Assembly (NCBI RefSeq): GCF_050624435.1
Contig: NC_134539.1
Location: 147,158,525-147,222,524, forward strand
Reading direction: 5' to 3'
DNA from: Tenrec ecaudatus
Lineage: Eukaryota > Chordata > Mammalia > Afrosoricida > Tenrecidae
Length of the DNA: 64,000 bases
Numbering within the stretch: position 1 is the stretch's first letter; each line of letters begins with the position of its first letter. The translations under genes were made by a program, and so were the position numbers. Below, piece by piece: positions 35,356-50,300 of this stretch. The notes beneath the pieces are model-generated. The model searched no databases. It saw nothing but the letters and a program-made list of their open reading frames with translations, and was not told the DNA's origin.

Positions 35356-38300
35356 TAGATAGATATCAGAAGAAGCAAACAATTAATTGAATTATAAAGC
35401 AGTACACCTGACTCAGTGCAACTCACTCCCATGAGACAGTTGTGAGACACTGGCAGTCCTTCAAGTCTTGAGGGCCACCAGGTTGTCCTCTGTAGAGCAA
35501 TTCAGGCTATCTGGGTACAGGCAACAAACAGCAAGGCTGGTCACCAACAGTCAGCCAGATGACAGGGTCCGACAGTCCCCAGCTCAAGAGATATAAGTTC
35601 CAATGGTGTGGCAAAGCAGGTCTTGAAGGAACCTCAGATTACAGTGACACAGTCCACAGGTTAGTTGTCCCACAGGTAGTGTGGCTTGCAAATTGAGGCA
35701 AAGAACAAGAAGGCAGCCTCACACTGGTCCGATGATCAAAGAGCAAGAGACAAAAAAGGGTAGATTCACTGAGTCATTTATCCCTTCGCCCTTCAATTAA
35801 TCCCACATGTGTTTATCGGCCAGGTTGACACAATAAACTAACTACCTCACACAGTTTAGCAGGAAAGACCAGTCCCTGGAGAAAGGCTTTATCCTTGGTA
35901 AAGTAGATGGTTATTGAAAAAGAGGAAGACGCCCAAGGAGGTAGATGGATGTAAGTGGCAGTGGGCTCCAATAGGGCCACTATGAGTCAGAAACAACCCT
36001 GGGACACGTAACAACAAAAGTACTGTGTGGAACGAGAGCTTTGACTTGGGAACTGAAATTCTTTTATTCAGATCCCCTTTTTGCCACTGCTAGCAATGTG
36101 AATCCGACATTGGTAGGTTAAACTAGTGAAATTCTTTGTTCCTCGATTTTATCATATGTGAAAGGAAGATGCAAACAATAATCCATACCCTATAGACTTA
36201 TGAGGCAGGTTCAGTGAGACAATATAAAAAGTTCTCAGAATAGTTCTAGAACATAACCCCACGTTAAGTGTAATCCATTGCCATCAAGTAGATTTCCAAC
36301 CTATCGTGACCCTATGACAAAGCATTACTGTTCCCTAGGACCCCTGGTGGCACAATGGTTATGAGTTGGGATGTGATCTGAAAGGTCAGAAGTTGGGAGA
36401 AAGATGGGGTTTTCTACACTTGTAAACAATTGTTACTGTCTTGGAAACTCATGCGGCAGTTCTACTCTGTCCTATGGGGCTGTTATGATTCCACATGGAC
36501 TCCATGGCAGTGGGCTCAGGTAAGGGTTTCTGAGGTTGTACAAGTTTATGGAAGCAGCACCTTCCCTACATGATCGTTGAAGACAAAGTGGTACATAAGC
36601 CAACGTGGTGAAGAAAGCTGATGGTGCCCGGCTATCAAAAGATATAGCATCTGGGGTCTTAAAGGCTTGAAGGTAAACAAGAAGCCATCTAGTTGAGAAG
36701 CAACAAAGTTCACATGGAAGAAGCGCACCAGACTGTGTGATCATGAGGTGTTGATGGGATCAGATATCAGGCATCTTAGACCCGAACAAAACCATTCCAA
36801 TATGAATGTGGGTGAGGGGGAGCGTGGAGTGGAGACCTAAACCCCATCTGTAGACAATTGGACATCCTCTTACAGAAGGGTCACAAGGAAGAGAAGAGCC
36901 AGTCAGAGTGCAGTATAACACCAATGTGACATACAACTTTCTGCTAGTTATTTAATGCTTCCTTCCCCCGCCCCCCACTATTGTGACCTCAATTCTACCT
37001 TACAAATCAGATTGGACAAGAACATGCACACTGCTATGGATAAGAGCCTTCAACACAGGGATAAACCCCTGAGCGCCAACAACAAGAATAGAGATACCAG
37101 GAGGAAAAGGGGAAGGTGGGGGTAGAAAGGGAGAACTGAGCACAAGGATCAACATATCACCCCCTCCCAAGGGGATGAACAACAGAAAAATGGCTGAAGG
37201 GTGACAGAGGACGATGTCATATATGAAAATAATCTACAACTTATCAAGGGTTCAGGAAAGAGGAGGGCAGAGGAGGGAGGGGGAAAATGAGGAGCCTATA
37301 TCAAAGTCTCAAGTAGAAAGACAATGCTTTGAGAATGATGACGGCAACGTATGTACAAATGTGCTTGACACAACGGCTGAATGCATGGACTGTGATAAAA
37401 GATGTAAGAGCCCCCCAATAAAAAGTATTTAATTAATAAAAGTTTATGGGAGCAGATTGCCATATCTTTCTCCCAATGGCTCCAACCATTGACCTTTGGG
37501 TTCGTGACCCAACACTTACCCAGTGTGGCACCAAGTTTCCTTCCATGTCAGTGTAGCTGCTATTGTATTGCACAATTATAAATATGAATCTCTATCTTCA
37601 ACAAAGGAGAGGTACATTATTTTATAATATCCTCATGAGATAGTTCAAAGGATTCCTCAAATTGTTTTCTAAAATGTATATAGATGTGATGGTTCACAAT
37701 ACTGTATTAACTTCTTGAAAACAAGCCACTGAGTTCTAATTTACATTCATACTCATAGATCACCGTACTTGGTATCTATGGTCTCTCTTAACAGTCCTTT
37801 GATCTTTTTATTAAAAAAATAAATATGCATTTTGACGGCATTATAAAAACTTGATGACAAAGATGTTTAGGAAAATAATAATTACTATTGCTATACTGAG
37901 CTACTTTTCATTTATTTCCTTCAAATATTTTTTTCCTGGGCTCTCAGATTATCCATGTGGATTATTACTTATATGATGGACTTTTTTCTGACTCTTCCGG
38001 GGACTCATCCGTAGTCATCGGACCTTTTTCAATGTTGGTGTTTGATTGTCTTCTGTACTTGGTTCTGGCATTGTACTGGGACAGAGTCTTACCGTGTAAG
38101 TAGTTGCAAGGTTTTCTCTGACCTCTCTAGGTATTGTACTACATTGAATAATTTTTTCCTATACCCCTTTAAATATATTTAAAGAAATAAAGGATAGCAA
38201 GTATTTCCCACCACAGGCTGAATGAGTTCTCTGTGTGCACCCTATAGTTTTAAAGATCTGAGGGATATTAATGTAAAAATAATGATTGTTCTCACTTTAA

Positions 38301-41300
38301 TTTAACAGTACATCATTACTGCGTGATAATAAAATTTTAGCACATATTATAATTATAGAGTCGCCAAATGCTGTTAGTCTTGCCAAGGATTCCTGAATAT
38401 ATTTTAAAAGAATTAGATTTAGGATTTATACTAGAATCAGCTAGAATAAATTTATTCTTAAGATTGCTTACAAACTGCAGGGCCATAGTCCTGTGCTACC
38501 TGCTGCCATTGTGTCTATTCTAACTCATAACAACCTCACGTAGGTTTACAGCCATAAGAGCCCTAGATAGGATTTCTGAGGTTTTATGGCATAGTGGTTT
38601 ATGTGTTGGGCTGTTAACCACAAGATCGCCAGTTCAAAACTTCCGGCCTCATGAGAGAAAGATGAGGTTTTCTACTCCCTTGAAGATTTACAGTCTCAAA
38701 ATACACAAGACAGTTCTACTCTGTCCTATAAACTTGCTGTGAGTAGGAGTTGACTCAATGGTAGTGTGATGAGATGAGACATCTTTATGAGACCTGACAA
38801 CCTATCCTCATCTTTCTCTTCGTCTTTTTCATCAGAGAGACTGGCGGGTTTGAATTGCAGCTCTTTTGGTCCATGGCAAAGCCAACAGCACCACTGGGGA
38901 TAGTAGTACTGTTAATGCCTCTTATACAATATTTTATTGACAAGGATGTGGAGCTGGTAAAAAAAAATTCGACACAGATGGGAGCTCACATGGGATATAA
39001 TCAGTGTTTTCTTTCCTTCTCCTTTTGCAGGAAGGATCATTTCTGAAAGAGAGTGTTCCGTTCTTTAAAGAAATAGCAGAAATGAAAATTAGAAAGTGTG
39101 GTTTTAGCATTATCCTCAGATCTTTTCATACATGGTGCATCTTTACAGAAGTGTATTACCCAGTGAGATTTTCTTTTTCTTGAGAACAACCAGAAATTTC
39201 ACTTAAAAAAAGAATTCCTTTAAACATACTGGTATTAGAATGCTTTCTTTTGTAAAATTTTATTTACTTGACTTATTTTATGTGGTCCATCTACCTTGAT
39301 GACAGCTAAGGTGCTTTCAGATGTATATATGTATTGCCTTACATCTATTTCTACCTTTCTGTCATTTCCGGTTCATATCTGAAGACCCTTACTAAAAATT
39401 ACTGTTACATTTTTTTTGAAGTCTGAAAATTTCCATCTATTTTCTCTAAACAAATATTATCTCTCCATGTACTTTTCATTCCTGTATTTTCATGTGATGT
39501 TCAATTGTTGGGTTGTGGTTATATGATTTGTTGGGTTCACAAACATGCTTGCTATTGTTCTTATGTGCCACATGCCAGCTTTGTATTTCTGAAATACAAA
39601 TATTTGTATTTTGGAAAAAACAAACACAGGGTTCACATATTCTTCTAAGTACCTTTAAAAATCGATTTACCCCCAAATTCTTATTTGTACGTGTGGAAAG
39701 TTCTGTATTGCTTAACTTTTGGGATAATATATCGTTGTCCTTTGGATGTGCACTGTTTACTTTGTCATCACAACTTATCTCAATGTAAAGCTAAAATTCA
39801 TAATGCTTATAAATCCAAGGCATTAGGCATTTTTATGATGGAGATTTCTTTACACATTGGGCTTACAGGACTGATCTGATTTATGCATTGGGCTTACACA
39901 TTACTGATCCGATATTTTATTGTCTCGGTTACTTAGATGGAAATGAGCGTCGATATTCTCTACTGTTTTTCCTGAACTCATCAAATTGTGTCCAACAGCA
40001 AAGGATTGATAGAGCCATTGAGAGAGCAATAGATCCTGAGCATTCGCCTGATGACTGCTTTGAGCCAGTAGCTCCAGAATTCCACGGAAAGGAAGCCATC
40101 AGGTAAACACATAGGTAGTCATTCATATAGGAGCGTGCAAGACTAAAGACCGGCCAACCAACCACCGTAGGGCGAGTCTTGGGCAAAAGATCCAGAGAAT
40201 TGAACCTTGTTTTCATGAGCTCCACTTTGGATGGTTCCGTTGCCATCAGCTCCAGTTTCTTCCAGCTGATAGTTGAAAAGGATGCCCATTTCCTCTGAGT
40301 CCTTCCAGGTAGGGTTGACTGGTCCCCGTCTAGCTGATCTTTCTCTGTTTCTGTCTTTGATGACCTACTTCTCTTTTAAACTTGCTTTGCTCATTCTCTG
40401 AACGCCTTGGTTCATAGTTTGTCCAGCATATTGGTGCTAGATGCCAGCGACCTGGTCCCAACTCACAGGGACCTTGCCTACCACAGAACAAACCACGGCC
40501 TGGTCCGGCACCATTCTCCCAATTGCTATGTATGAGCCCATAATTGCAACCACTGTATCAATCCATCTTGTTCTTTTAATTTTTTCCATGAACCTCTACT
40601 TTACCAAACATGAGGTCTATCTCCAAGGACTGGTCTCCCCTGGTAATATGTCCAAAGTATGTGAGACGAAGTTTCACCATTCTTATTTCTAAGAAGAATT
40701 TTGGCTGTACTTCTGCAAGATAGATTTGTCTGCCCAGTCCATGATCTACTTAATAGAGTTTAGCGACACCATTATTAAAATCTATCTAACTTTCTTTCCT
40801 CTTCCTCATTCGTTATTCAACTTTCACATGTATATGAGGCAATCGAACATACTGTGACTTGAGTCAAATTGCAATAGTCCTCAAAGTGTGAACTCTGTTT
40901 TTTATCCCTTTAAAGATGTCTTTTGCAGAAGATTTTTTCCAATCGCATATATCATTTAATTTCTCAACTGCTGCTTCCACAATTGTTTATTGTGGATCCA
41001 AGTAAAATAAGCCCCTTGACAGCATCTATATTTTAAAATGCATCATGGCATTGTTTACTGGTCTAGCTGTGAGTATCTTATTTGCTTTATGTTGAGGTGT
41101 AATCTATACTGAAGGCTGAATTCTTTGATCTTCATGTTGTCTAATATATACATGCATAGACTGAGTAATTTGAACTTCAGAAAATCTTGGAAAAATAAAT
41201 TTCTCTAACCCTTCATGTCCTTTATGAAATGAGAGTGACCTCAATTTTGAAAGGTTGTTATTATATTCAACATGTAACATAATCATGAGTCTCTCTTTAA

Positions 41301-44300
41301 CATATGTATGTTTAATATGTAAATAATCAAATGAGGAGCCCTTAAAATATCTGCAAAAACCCTTTTCACTAGGGGTTCTAAATCTTCATGGGCTTAAACC
41401 CAAATATCTGAGGGTTTTAAACCACCATGTGTATTTTTCTAATGTGTACTAATACTAAAAATAATAAGCTTTTAAAATATATGTCATTTGTTTATCTCAC
41501 AGATTCTCACTCTGTATTTACCACGTACCAGATATACAAATAATTTCTACACACACAAAAAATTTAACGAGGTCATACTCTTATTTTCCCCATTTTACAG
41601 ACGAGAAAAATGAAGTGTTGAATGGTTAAGTATCCTATCCCAGATTTCAAAGCTGGTAAATGGGATCTTGGGATGGGAATCCAGTCAGGCTGGCTCCAGT
41701 TTGTGTTCTTACCCTCTTTGTCCTGTTAAGACGTGAGAGGCAAACGAAGATGAGAGAATAGGACCTTGTAGTTAAGAAGTGGAATCTGTCTTTGTAAGGC
41801 AAAGAACACACATACTAACCTGTCCACCTAAGCGTCATCCTCCCAATTCTATTTTCTGCTAAGCTTTCTGAGAGGACTGCTGGACACATGCTGTCACTCC
41901 ACTCCCATCTCCCCCACCCCTAGTCTCCTTTTCAAATCAACATGGAAGCTGGCAGCCCTGTGGGACCAGCTCTCCCAAAGCGAAAGGCCAAGTGAGAAAC
42001 AACAGAAATAAAATCCCCAAATCTATAGCTGTCAAGTTGATTGCAACTGTTGGTAGCCCTATAGCACCATTGTTAAGCACTCAGCTGCTAACCAAAACGC
42101 CAGTGGTTCAAACCCACCAGCCAATCCATAGGTGAAAAAATATACCATACTGCTTCCTTAAAGATTCCTGACTTAACACTCAACGAGGTAGCTCTACTCT
42201 GTCCCATTGTCCTATAGAGTCACTATGAATGTGAGTAATCATTTCCAAAAACTCAATTTCAAGTTCTTCAACCCTCCAGTTGTGGGCACAAAAATGAAAG
42301 TATCAGGCCATTCAAATGATCTGATAATCTTTCAGATCCATTCTAAAGAAATCATTGGGTTAACTCAGAAAGATAAAAAAAAAAAAAACAAACAAAACCC
42401 CCAGTAGTTCACTTTGTTCTACTGCTACTTGGTGGCCAAAGAGAGGAAGAGAAGTACCCCCTTTTGAATCCCAGATCAATGGGTGCATTGTTGGCTGTGG
42501 GCATCTTTGCCTTTTGTTCTGAATTGAAGACAAAGTGCTATACACACAACTATTAGGAAAGCTACAGGCACACCAAACTGTCCTTCCCTACCCAACACTC
42601 GATGCAGTTTCCAGTCCATGATTGGATGGATGAGTTCTTCACGGTGAGCTTACGTTAGGGATGACGTTGCCTTTCCCCACTGCGGTGGAGTGACCACCTC
42701 TATCCCCGTCAACTCCAACATGGCGCTGGAGTTTTTAGGGACGTAGAAAGTATTGAATATGGGTGGAGTGCCCAGGTCTGGAAAACAGCTGCTGACAGAG
42801 AGTTCGGAGGTTATTGTCCACTCAGAGGTATCTGAAATGTAAGGCCTAGTGATCTGGGAAAAAATTTAAAAAACGACCCTTGTCTGCTCAGACACAGATG
42901 GGGTTACCAGGGCACAGGATCAATTCAATGTCAACCAGTTTTCAGGGTTTGGATTCCTCCCCCCGCACCCCAGGGGGTTTCTATACCCTGTATACAAACC
43001 TACTTTCCCCTTTTCCCTAGCAGCCTTTGAGCTCTGTGAATCAGGGCCTCAGAGAGGAGGCTCTAGAATTCCCATCCGAAGGAAGAATCCGGCTCCATAC
43101 AAATGGCCAGCTTTTATGTCCTTCACTGGTGACCCCTCACTCACCTCTCAGAGGACTTTTCTGTGTCCATCTGTACATTCCTGTAACCAAAGACCATTCA
43201 GGCAACATTCCCAGAGTACAGGCCAGACGTCAGCCCAGAAGGCATTGGATATTTTCATCTCTGAACCCTGAAAACAACCAGCTGTGCCTAAATGGAACTT
43301 GCTTCTTTCAAATGAGACCCTTAAGGTCCCTCTTTGCTCTAGGGGTGGCCACCCCAACAGGACTGTCCCACCTTATGTACCCCCACTCATGAATAAAGAC
43401 CTCATCTTTCATTTGATTCAAGCTCAGAAAGGAGGGTGAGTGGACATTGTTTCTTGGGGGTACTAACATCGTTAGCATGTCCAGGCTGACTCCTGCCTCA
43501 CCTGTGAGTCTGTGAACTCAGCTCAGTGTGTCCTCTCTGTTCTCCTGCCGCCAGCTGATGGCCGTCTCCTTCCAAGTTACTCAGTCTTTGCTGGCAGAAG
43601 CCATGGCTTCCTCCTTTTTTCAACAAACACAGATTTTTACTTGCTGTTTTATTTAACTTTCCGGAGTTAGTCTTTAATGTTCAATCTCAGGGGGGAAGGG
43701 ATACACCAAAACAGAAACATTAGCTTTTGTAGTTTTGCCTGGAGTGGTATCTAAGTGATCTAGTCATTTGATTTCTTACAGTTTTGATTGGTAGAAGTCT
43801 GACTTCAGGGTACAGGTCTAGGAGGTAGCTTTTTCTCTCTGCCGGCTGCAAGGAGAAGGCCCTTTTCTCATGACATCTTCTGTGTCTTGGCTCCTTGATG
43901 CACATCATGTGGCACGTGCCCTGCCTTCCCTTCTCTCTGCTGTGTTTTCTCTGCTCTTGTTATCTCTCAGGTGATGAACTCAAGATGCACTGTACCCATA
44001 CTGATTCTGTAACGTAATACAGGAAACCTATTCCAAAGTAGGGTTCTAATTACAGGTTGACAATTCACAACCCATATTATGAAGTATGCAATTCAATTTT
44101 GAACCGGTGATAATGCCCTATTTTGAGGCCAACGTGCCCTTGCTATATTATATTTGGTAATATAATATAGGACAAAGTACTATACACTCAGCTATTAGGA
44201 AAGTGGTGGTTCTACAGGCACACCAAACTGTCCTTCCTTACCCAACACTCGATGCAGTTTCCAATCGATGATTGGATGGATGTGTTCTTTGCGGTGAGCT

Positions 44301-47300
44301 TACGTTAAGGATGACGTTGCTAACAAAAAATAAAGCATAGCTACAGGAACCTGATTTTACAAGAAGTGGTTGATGGTGTCTTTCAGCCTCACTAGGGTGA
44401 TTGATGATCGTACGATTTTTACTTTTGTGTTTGATAAGTCTTACTTCTGTTGTTTCAGAATCAGAAATATTAGAAAAGAATATAAAAGAAAGTCTGGAAA
44501 CGTGGAAGCATTGAAAGGTAAAGCGTTTCACTGTTTCACTGACAATTTTAAAATAAAAGATGAGAAAAAATTCCATGTGGAAACATCAAAGCAAACAAGC
44601 AAAAAGAATGTAATGCATATAAGTCCACCATGTGGAAACTCACCACCATTCAGGATTTGATCAATCTTCCATAGAGTTGATTGATTTTTTTTAATTTAGA
44701 AAAATAGCACCACACAATGCAAGGATGTGATTTCTCTTTGTTTTATTTTATCTTTTACGAATCTACTCACAGCACTATTTGCTTTGATTTGGACTATGAA
44801 TAAGAAGAACATACTTAGGCTTAAAATCTGATTTTATCTTATGCTAGCAAAGGATTTTACATGATTATACATACTGCTGAGGTGCACAGTGATTAAAACC
44901 ATTGCTAGGCAATTCAATTTCACAAGTCAGTGTCTTGTGACACACACAAGATATTGTTTGTCATTGTTCATTTATGATCTTAAATGAAACACACAACTGA
45001 TATAAAATAATCCAACAAATACGGGTTTCTGTAACAACCATTCAAATAAGCACTGAGGTCACCACCTCATAGCACAACCATATTTTATGGATGACACTTT
45101 CTCTCTATGAATAATGATTTGTAGGAGGACTTGAAATGATTTTTACAATAGACAGAAATTGTAAGTGGAAATGAAGAACTCCCGAGGCTGAGAGCAACCG
45201 TTTTGCGAACATTGCATTTCTTTTCTAACCGCTACTACGTTCCTTAGCGGAACCAGACTTTACAAATGGCATCACATGTTTTTAAGATTCAGTGACTATT
45301 TTGGAAATCTAATAAATTTGTGTTAGGAAGCTGACTTTCCTTCCTAGTTTTTCTCACCAGATTCCTTTATCTCTTTAAATTTAATGAAGGCTGTATTGAT
45401 TCACAGGGCACCTTATAAACTACCTTTTGACGCTCAAAAATCATGAATTTCTCTTTCTATTGAAACAGTTCCAGCGTCTGCAAGAGTTATACACACACAC
45501 ACACACACATACATGCCTAGATTATATGTAATATATTTAAGTATATGCATATGTGTTTATATTCTATGCTGTATATACAGGGAGCCGCGGTAGCTTAATG
45601 GGGCATGTGTTGGGCTGCTAACCAAGAGGTTAGTATTTGAAACCACCAGCTGCTCTTAGAGCGAAAGACGAGACTTTCCACCCCCATCAAGTCGCAGTCT
45701 CGAACCCTCAAGGGCAGGTCTACTCTGCTCTATAGGGTCGCTGTGAGTCAGCGTTGACACAAGGGCAGTCAGTTTCGAGTTTCATTTGGTTTTTGACACA
45801 GAATGAAGGATAGTAGCTCTTCAGGAAATGTGGGTGGGTGGGTGATTGGGAGAGCAAGCTTCCCAGTTTTTCCCTCAAGTCGTTATTCTTGTGGCAACTT
45901 CGGGAAACCTTTGGGAGCAGACGTTGAAGTCCTTTGTCTGCAGGCTATTTTTAAATGGCGAAATTACACTGCATTGATTAAGCATGCTGATTTACTTAAT
46001 TAACACACTGATGTTAGGCTATTCAGCTTATTTCCAGTTCATCACGATCATAAAAAACACTAGAGTGAATTCTTGCTAAGTCTTTGAAAGGCTATTAATT
46101 ATTTCTTGGGTATAAATTTCTGGAAGCATAACTTATGCAGTCAAAGGAACACCTGAATAAAGATTCTCATTCATATTCTAAACTGTTCACCCGCAAGGTT
46201 CTACAAAGACACTCTCACAAACCCCAACCACATCTTTTTCCTAAGGAGCGGCTGGCTGGTGGTTTTGAACTGCTGACCTTGCAGTTAGCCCCACATGTAA
46301 CTCCCAGGGCCCCTCTAGTCTCAGAAGCAGTACATAATTAATAGCAATAATATCAATAACATCCAAACACTTCATGTTTGAGCGTGTGGGAACTCTTAAT
46401 TGATTTCCATGAACTTTTCCCCCTTTATTTTCATGAGAAATATTAACATTTTCATTTTTTTTCTAATGAGGAAACTAAGTCTCATTCATATTTCTGCTTC
46501 ATAAAGGTAATTTCCAGGACAACTGGATTCACTTTCCTCTTTTGAACATCTTATGATTTTTAAAATTTATAAACAAACAAAGCAATGAAAATGTTTAATA
46601 TATCTATTTAGCAGTCCCAATATAATTTTATCAAATAATCATTTCAGATGTATTTCAAGGGCCATTGTATTATCTCTACATTTTTTATGCTTGCTTTGGT
46701 TCCTTTTAAACGCCCAGCAGTCACAGTTGACTGGATGTGAGATTTTGAGTCCTACGTTCCCCAAGGGGGCCCTAGTGGAAGAGTGAAGTCTTGCGTTAAT
46801 GGAAAGGTCCGTAGTTCGAACCCACCAGCATGAGGATTTCTCCTCTCATACGATTTATAGTTTTGGAAACCCAAAGGCGCAGTTCTACCCCTTGAGTTAC
46901 TCTGAGTGAGAATTGACACCATGGCAGTTTTATATTCCACTGATTGTTTTATCCTACACCCACCCACTTCCGTGGCCTCTGTTCTGACTCAGTCACCTAA
47001 TAGCACAGAGTAGAATTGTCCCAGTGGCTTCCTGAGGCTGTAAATCTACATAGTGACTCCGCTTTCTCCCATTGAGTGGTGGGTGTTAGCAACCGACCTT
47101 GAGGTCAGGGAGCCAACACCTAACCACTTACTCCATTAGCGTTCCTTTTATCTGACACCAGCAAGGTCTTATTTTAATTGTTATATTTATTGCATCCGTG
47201 TTCCTGTATCCATGCCATGTGCTTTTATTCAATCCACTGTATTTTGAGATCTTGCACTCCCAAACCAATTTCATTTTCCGCTTGAGCATTTTCAGTTCAT

Positions 47301-50300
47301 TCTTCCAAGTGACCTTTAGAATTTTTAGTAACTACAATAGGACGGATTTTCTCTTTATGTGACGTAATTGTTGCTGACACATTTTCCAGCAGAGAAAGCT
47401 CAGGCTTAAGAGATTATAGTTTGCTGAATACCATCCAAGCAGCAAATGGCGGGACTGGAATCTTGGTGCAGTCACACTAGAGCACATGGGGGAAGGTTTT
47501 AGTTGCTGTTGGCATGGCAATGCTCGCAAGGGCAACTCCCACAACACCCACAATGCCCCGCCCTGCACCAACTTCCCCTCCTTCCAGTGTGTGAGCCCGC
47601 TGTTGCAGCCGCTGCATCAAGCCCTCTTGTGGCAGCTCATTCACTGCCTCTCCTGCCCTTTATCTCTGACCTGCTTCCATACTTTTAAAATAAATAGCAT
47701 GTGCTTGTCCATTTGTGGCCAGTGACTCCCCCCATGCCTGCCTCTCCCCCCTCACCCCGACACCCCCACCCCCACCCTTCTTGGAGCTATTTTCATAAGC
47801 AGGCTTTTTGCCCCCCCCCCCCACTCCAAACAAGTTGCTGGGAACAAAATTAGCATAGTGCATTTGCAAAGTACGTCCAGGGGATGTGCAATTTGTGTGA
47901 AAATACACTCACTCCTCACTAACATGGTGAGGCCCCAAAGACCAAGTTGTTCTGTGACCATCACATGAGGCACATCATCAGGCATCTGGTCACTTCAGAG
48001 GTGGCCTCAGGGGCAGCTTCCTCCCCGATGGCTCTGCCATCCTCAGTGAACTCAGTCCTGCAATGAGATGTCTATATTCAAGGGGCAGGGCCAGTAGATG
48101 CCAGTGCAAACCACAGGCGGAGCTGATTGTGTCAGGATGTACAATCAGAAGGGGACCTCCCCTACCCTGATCCACGTGGAGTTCTTGCTGCCCATGGAAA
48201 TGCCTACCCCATCATGGGGCCATTACCCACTGACCTCGGAGCCCCCACATATAGCAACAGTGGATCGTGGCTGCTAGGGGTCCTGTTTCATCCCCTCTGC
48301 CTCCTTCTCACAGACCTCGGTCTTTTCTTTTTCTATCTGCCCTTCCTTTTTCCTCTCTTTCTCCTTAAATTTTATTTGCCCCCAAAACTGGTGACGAGGA
48401 TGAAGGGTGGGATGGGAGGGTCGAGGACTTCAGGCTGTGATAAGGCACTTCCCTCACACACCTGGATCCTTACCTGCCTCTAAAAGGAATCATCGCAAAT
48501 GCTCACTGTCAGATGAAGAGACAGTGGGTACATTGGGAGAGGATGCATGGCAATTGAAAAGATCTACAGCTCATCTATAATACATCAAACCATCAAAGGC
48601 TCTTACAAATTTTGTCTTAGTCTAACAATGTTCTGTATTTATTTTGTGGTAAAGTGTGCAAACAGAAAAATAACACTTCAGATCATGATCTCTATTGACA
48701 TGGAAATGGAGCATGTTTTCACAAAGGACGGAAGAATGGACAAAGAAGAAAGTAGTAATGGTTGTTGAATACATTTCAGATATTAAATCTATTTAGAATG
48801 CTTATGATTTAATATGTGCAAAGATAAGTTAGAAAATAGTTGAGTCCAATCACATTTTGCAACTAAGCATATGTGTATGTGTCCACATATGCACAGGCAA
48901 CGCACTGGCAGTTAAGTACAACTTAGTGTTAGTATTTGGGATTTTGGCTCATTTTATTTTTTTAAGTCATCGTATTTATTTCCCAAATGTTCTATGCTGT
49001 ATTGGGAACTAGGGAACATGTTAGATATAGAAGGTTCGTGAAAAAGAGGAGGAGCCTCAATGAGTTGGATGGACCGGTGGCTGCGCCAGTGGGCTCCCCA
49101 TGGTAATGACAGTGAGGCTGGCCCGGGACCAGGCAGTGCACACAGGGGACTGTGAGACGGAGCGGACCCAAGAGCACCTTACAGCAACAGCAGTAAATCT
49201 CACCCGTGAGGGGCTCCACATTTTTTATGACAAAATGAAATAGAAGGATAATGGAATTTTCCCTAGAACTTTTGGAAGCCCCTTTGTGTATTTTACATAG
49301 GAAAATAACTTTGTAGTAGACCCACGCCTCACTTGTTGACATGTTTAGATTCCAAATACCATGGCATTATGGGAAAATCTGTGTTATGGGAAAGTGGGGA
49401 ATGACCACCCACATATCACAAAATGTAGGATGACTGCGCCCTGCTGTAACTGTCCAATTACCTACATCTATAACTGCCAAATTTCATCTTTATATAACTT
49501 TCACGCCATGGCGAATCGTTGTCTAGACAAATTGATGCACGACCTTAACTATCACAGCCAGTGCTACTTTATCCTCAAAACACCTTCATCACTGCCAGAC
49601 GTGCATCCTTAATGTGCAAGGCATCATTCATGCTTGAAAGCGTGAGAGAGCAGATTGCCTACAAATGTCATCAGACAATAAGTTGGCACACAGCTAAAAT
49701 ATATTGTCCTGCTGTAAGGACCTCTCCTTGTCAACTGTCATCCTATTGATAATGTCGATATCTCGTTCTGCAAGCAGGTTTGTTCTTTGACATATACGAA
49801 GGTCAAATCACTGCAATCCTGGGTCACAGTGGATCTGGCAAATCTACGCTGCTGCACATTCTGAATGGACTGTCTGTGCCCACAGAAGGTAAGCACCACG
49901 AATTCCCTGCGGGCATGTTGTCCGATAGACAGACAAGGAGCTCACGTAGAAGACAATCATTTTAACCTTTACATTCACATGCTTAAAAGTCAATAAGACG
50001 TGTTTCCTAGAATTACAGGATGTGAATGTGTTCCCCAAAGGCGTATGAAAATCATCAGTATCTTTATTATGTTGTTGTGCGCTATTCTTGGGAACATGTG
50101 CCTTCTGACCACTAATAAAGACCGCAAACCCACTGCAGTCCAGGCAGTTCCAACTCCGAGCCACCCTGCGGGGCCCAACTGCCACATCTTCCCCCGGCCC
50201 AGTTGGGACAAGAGACCTTTTGGTTAGCAGCTGAGTACTTTTCCCATGGCGTGACCAGGGCCCCTCATATGTATCATTCTTGTTCTTTGTGGCCTTTGAG

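Noticed and set aside
42839-43560. Endogenous retrovirus
   Set aside because: Only an LTR-like polyadenylation word is seen; no gag, pol or env reading and no definable LTR ends.
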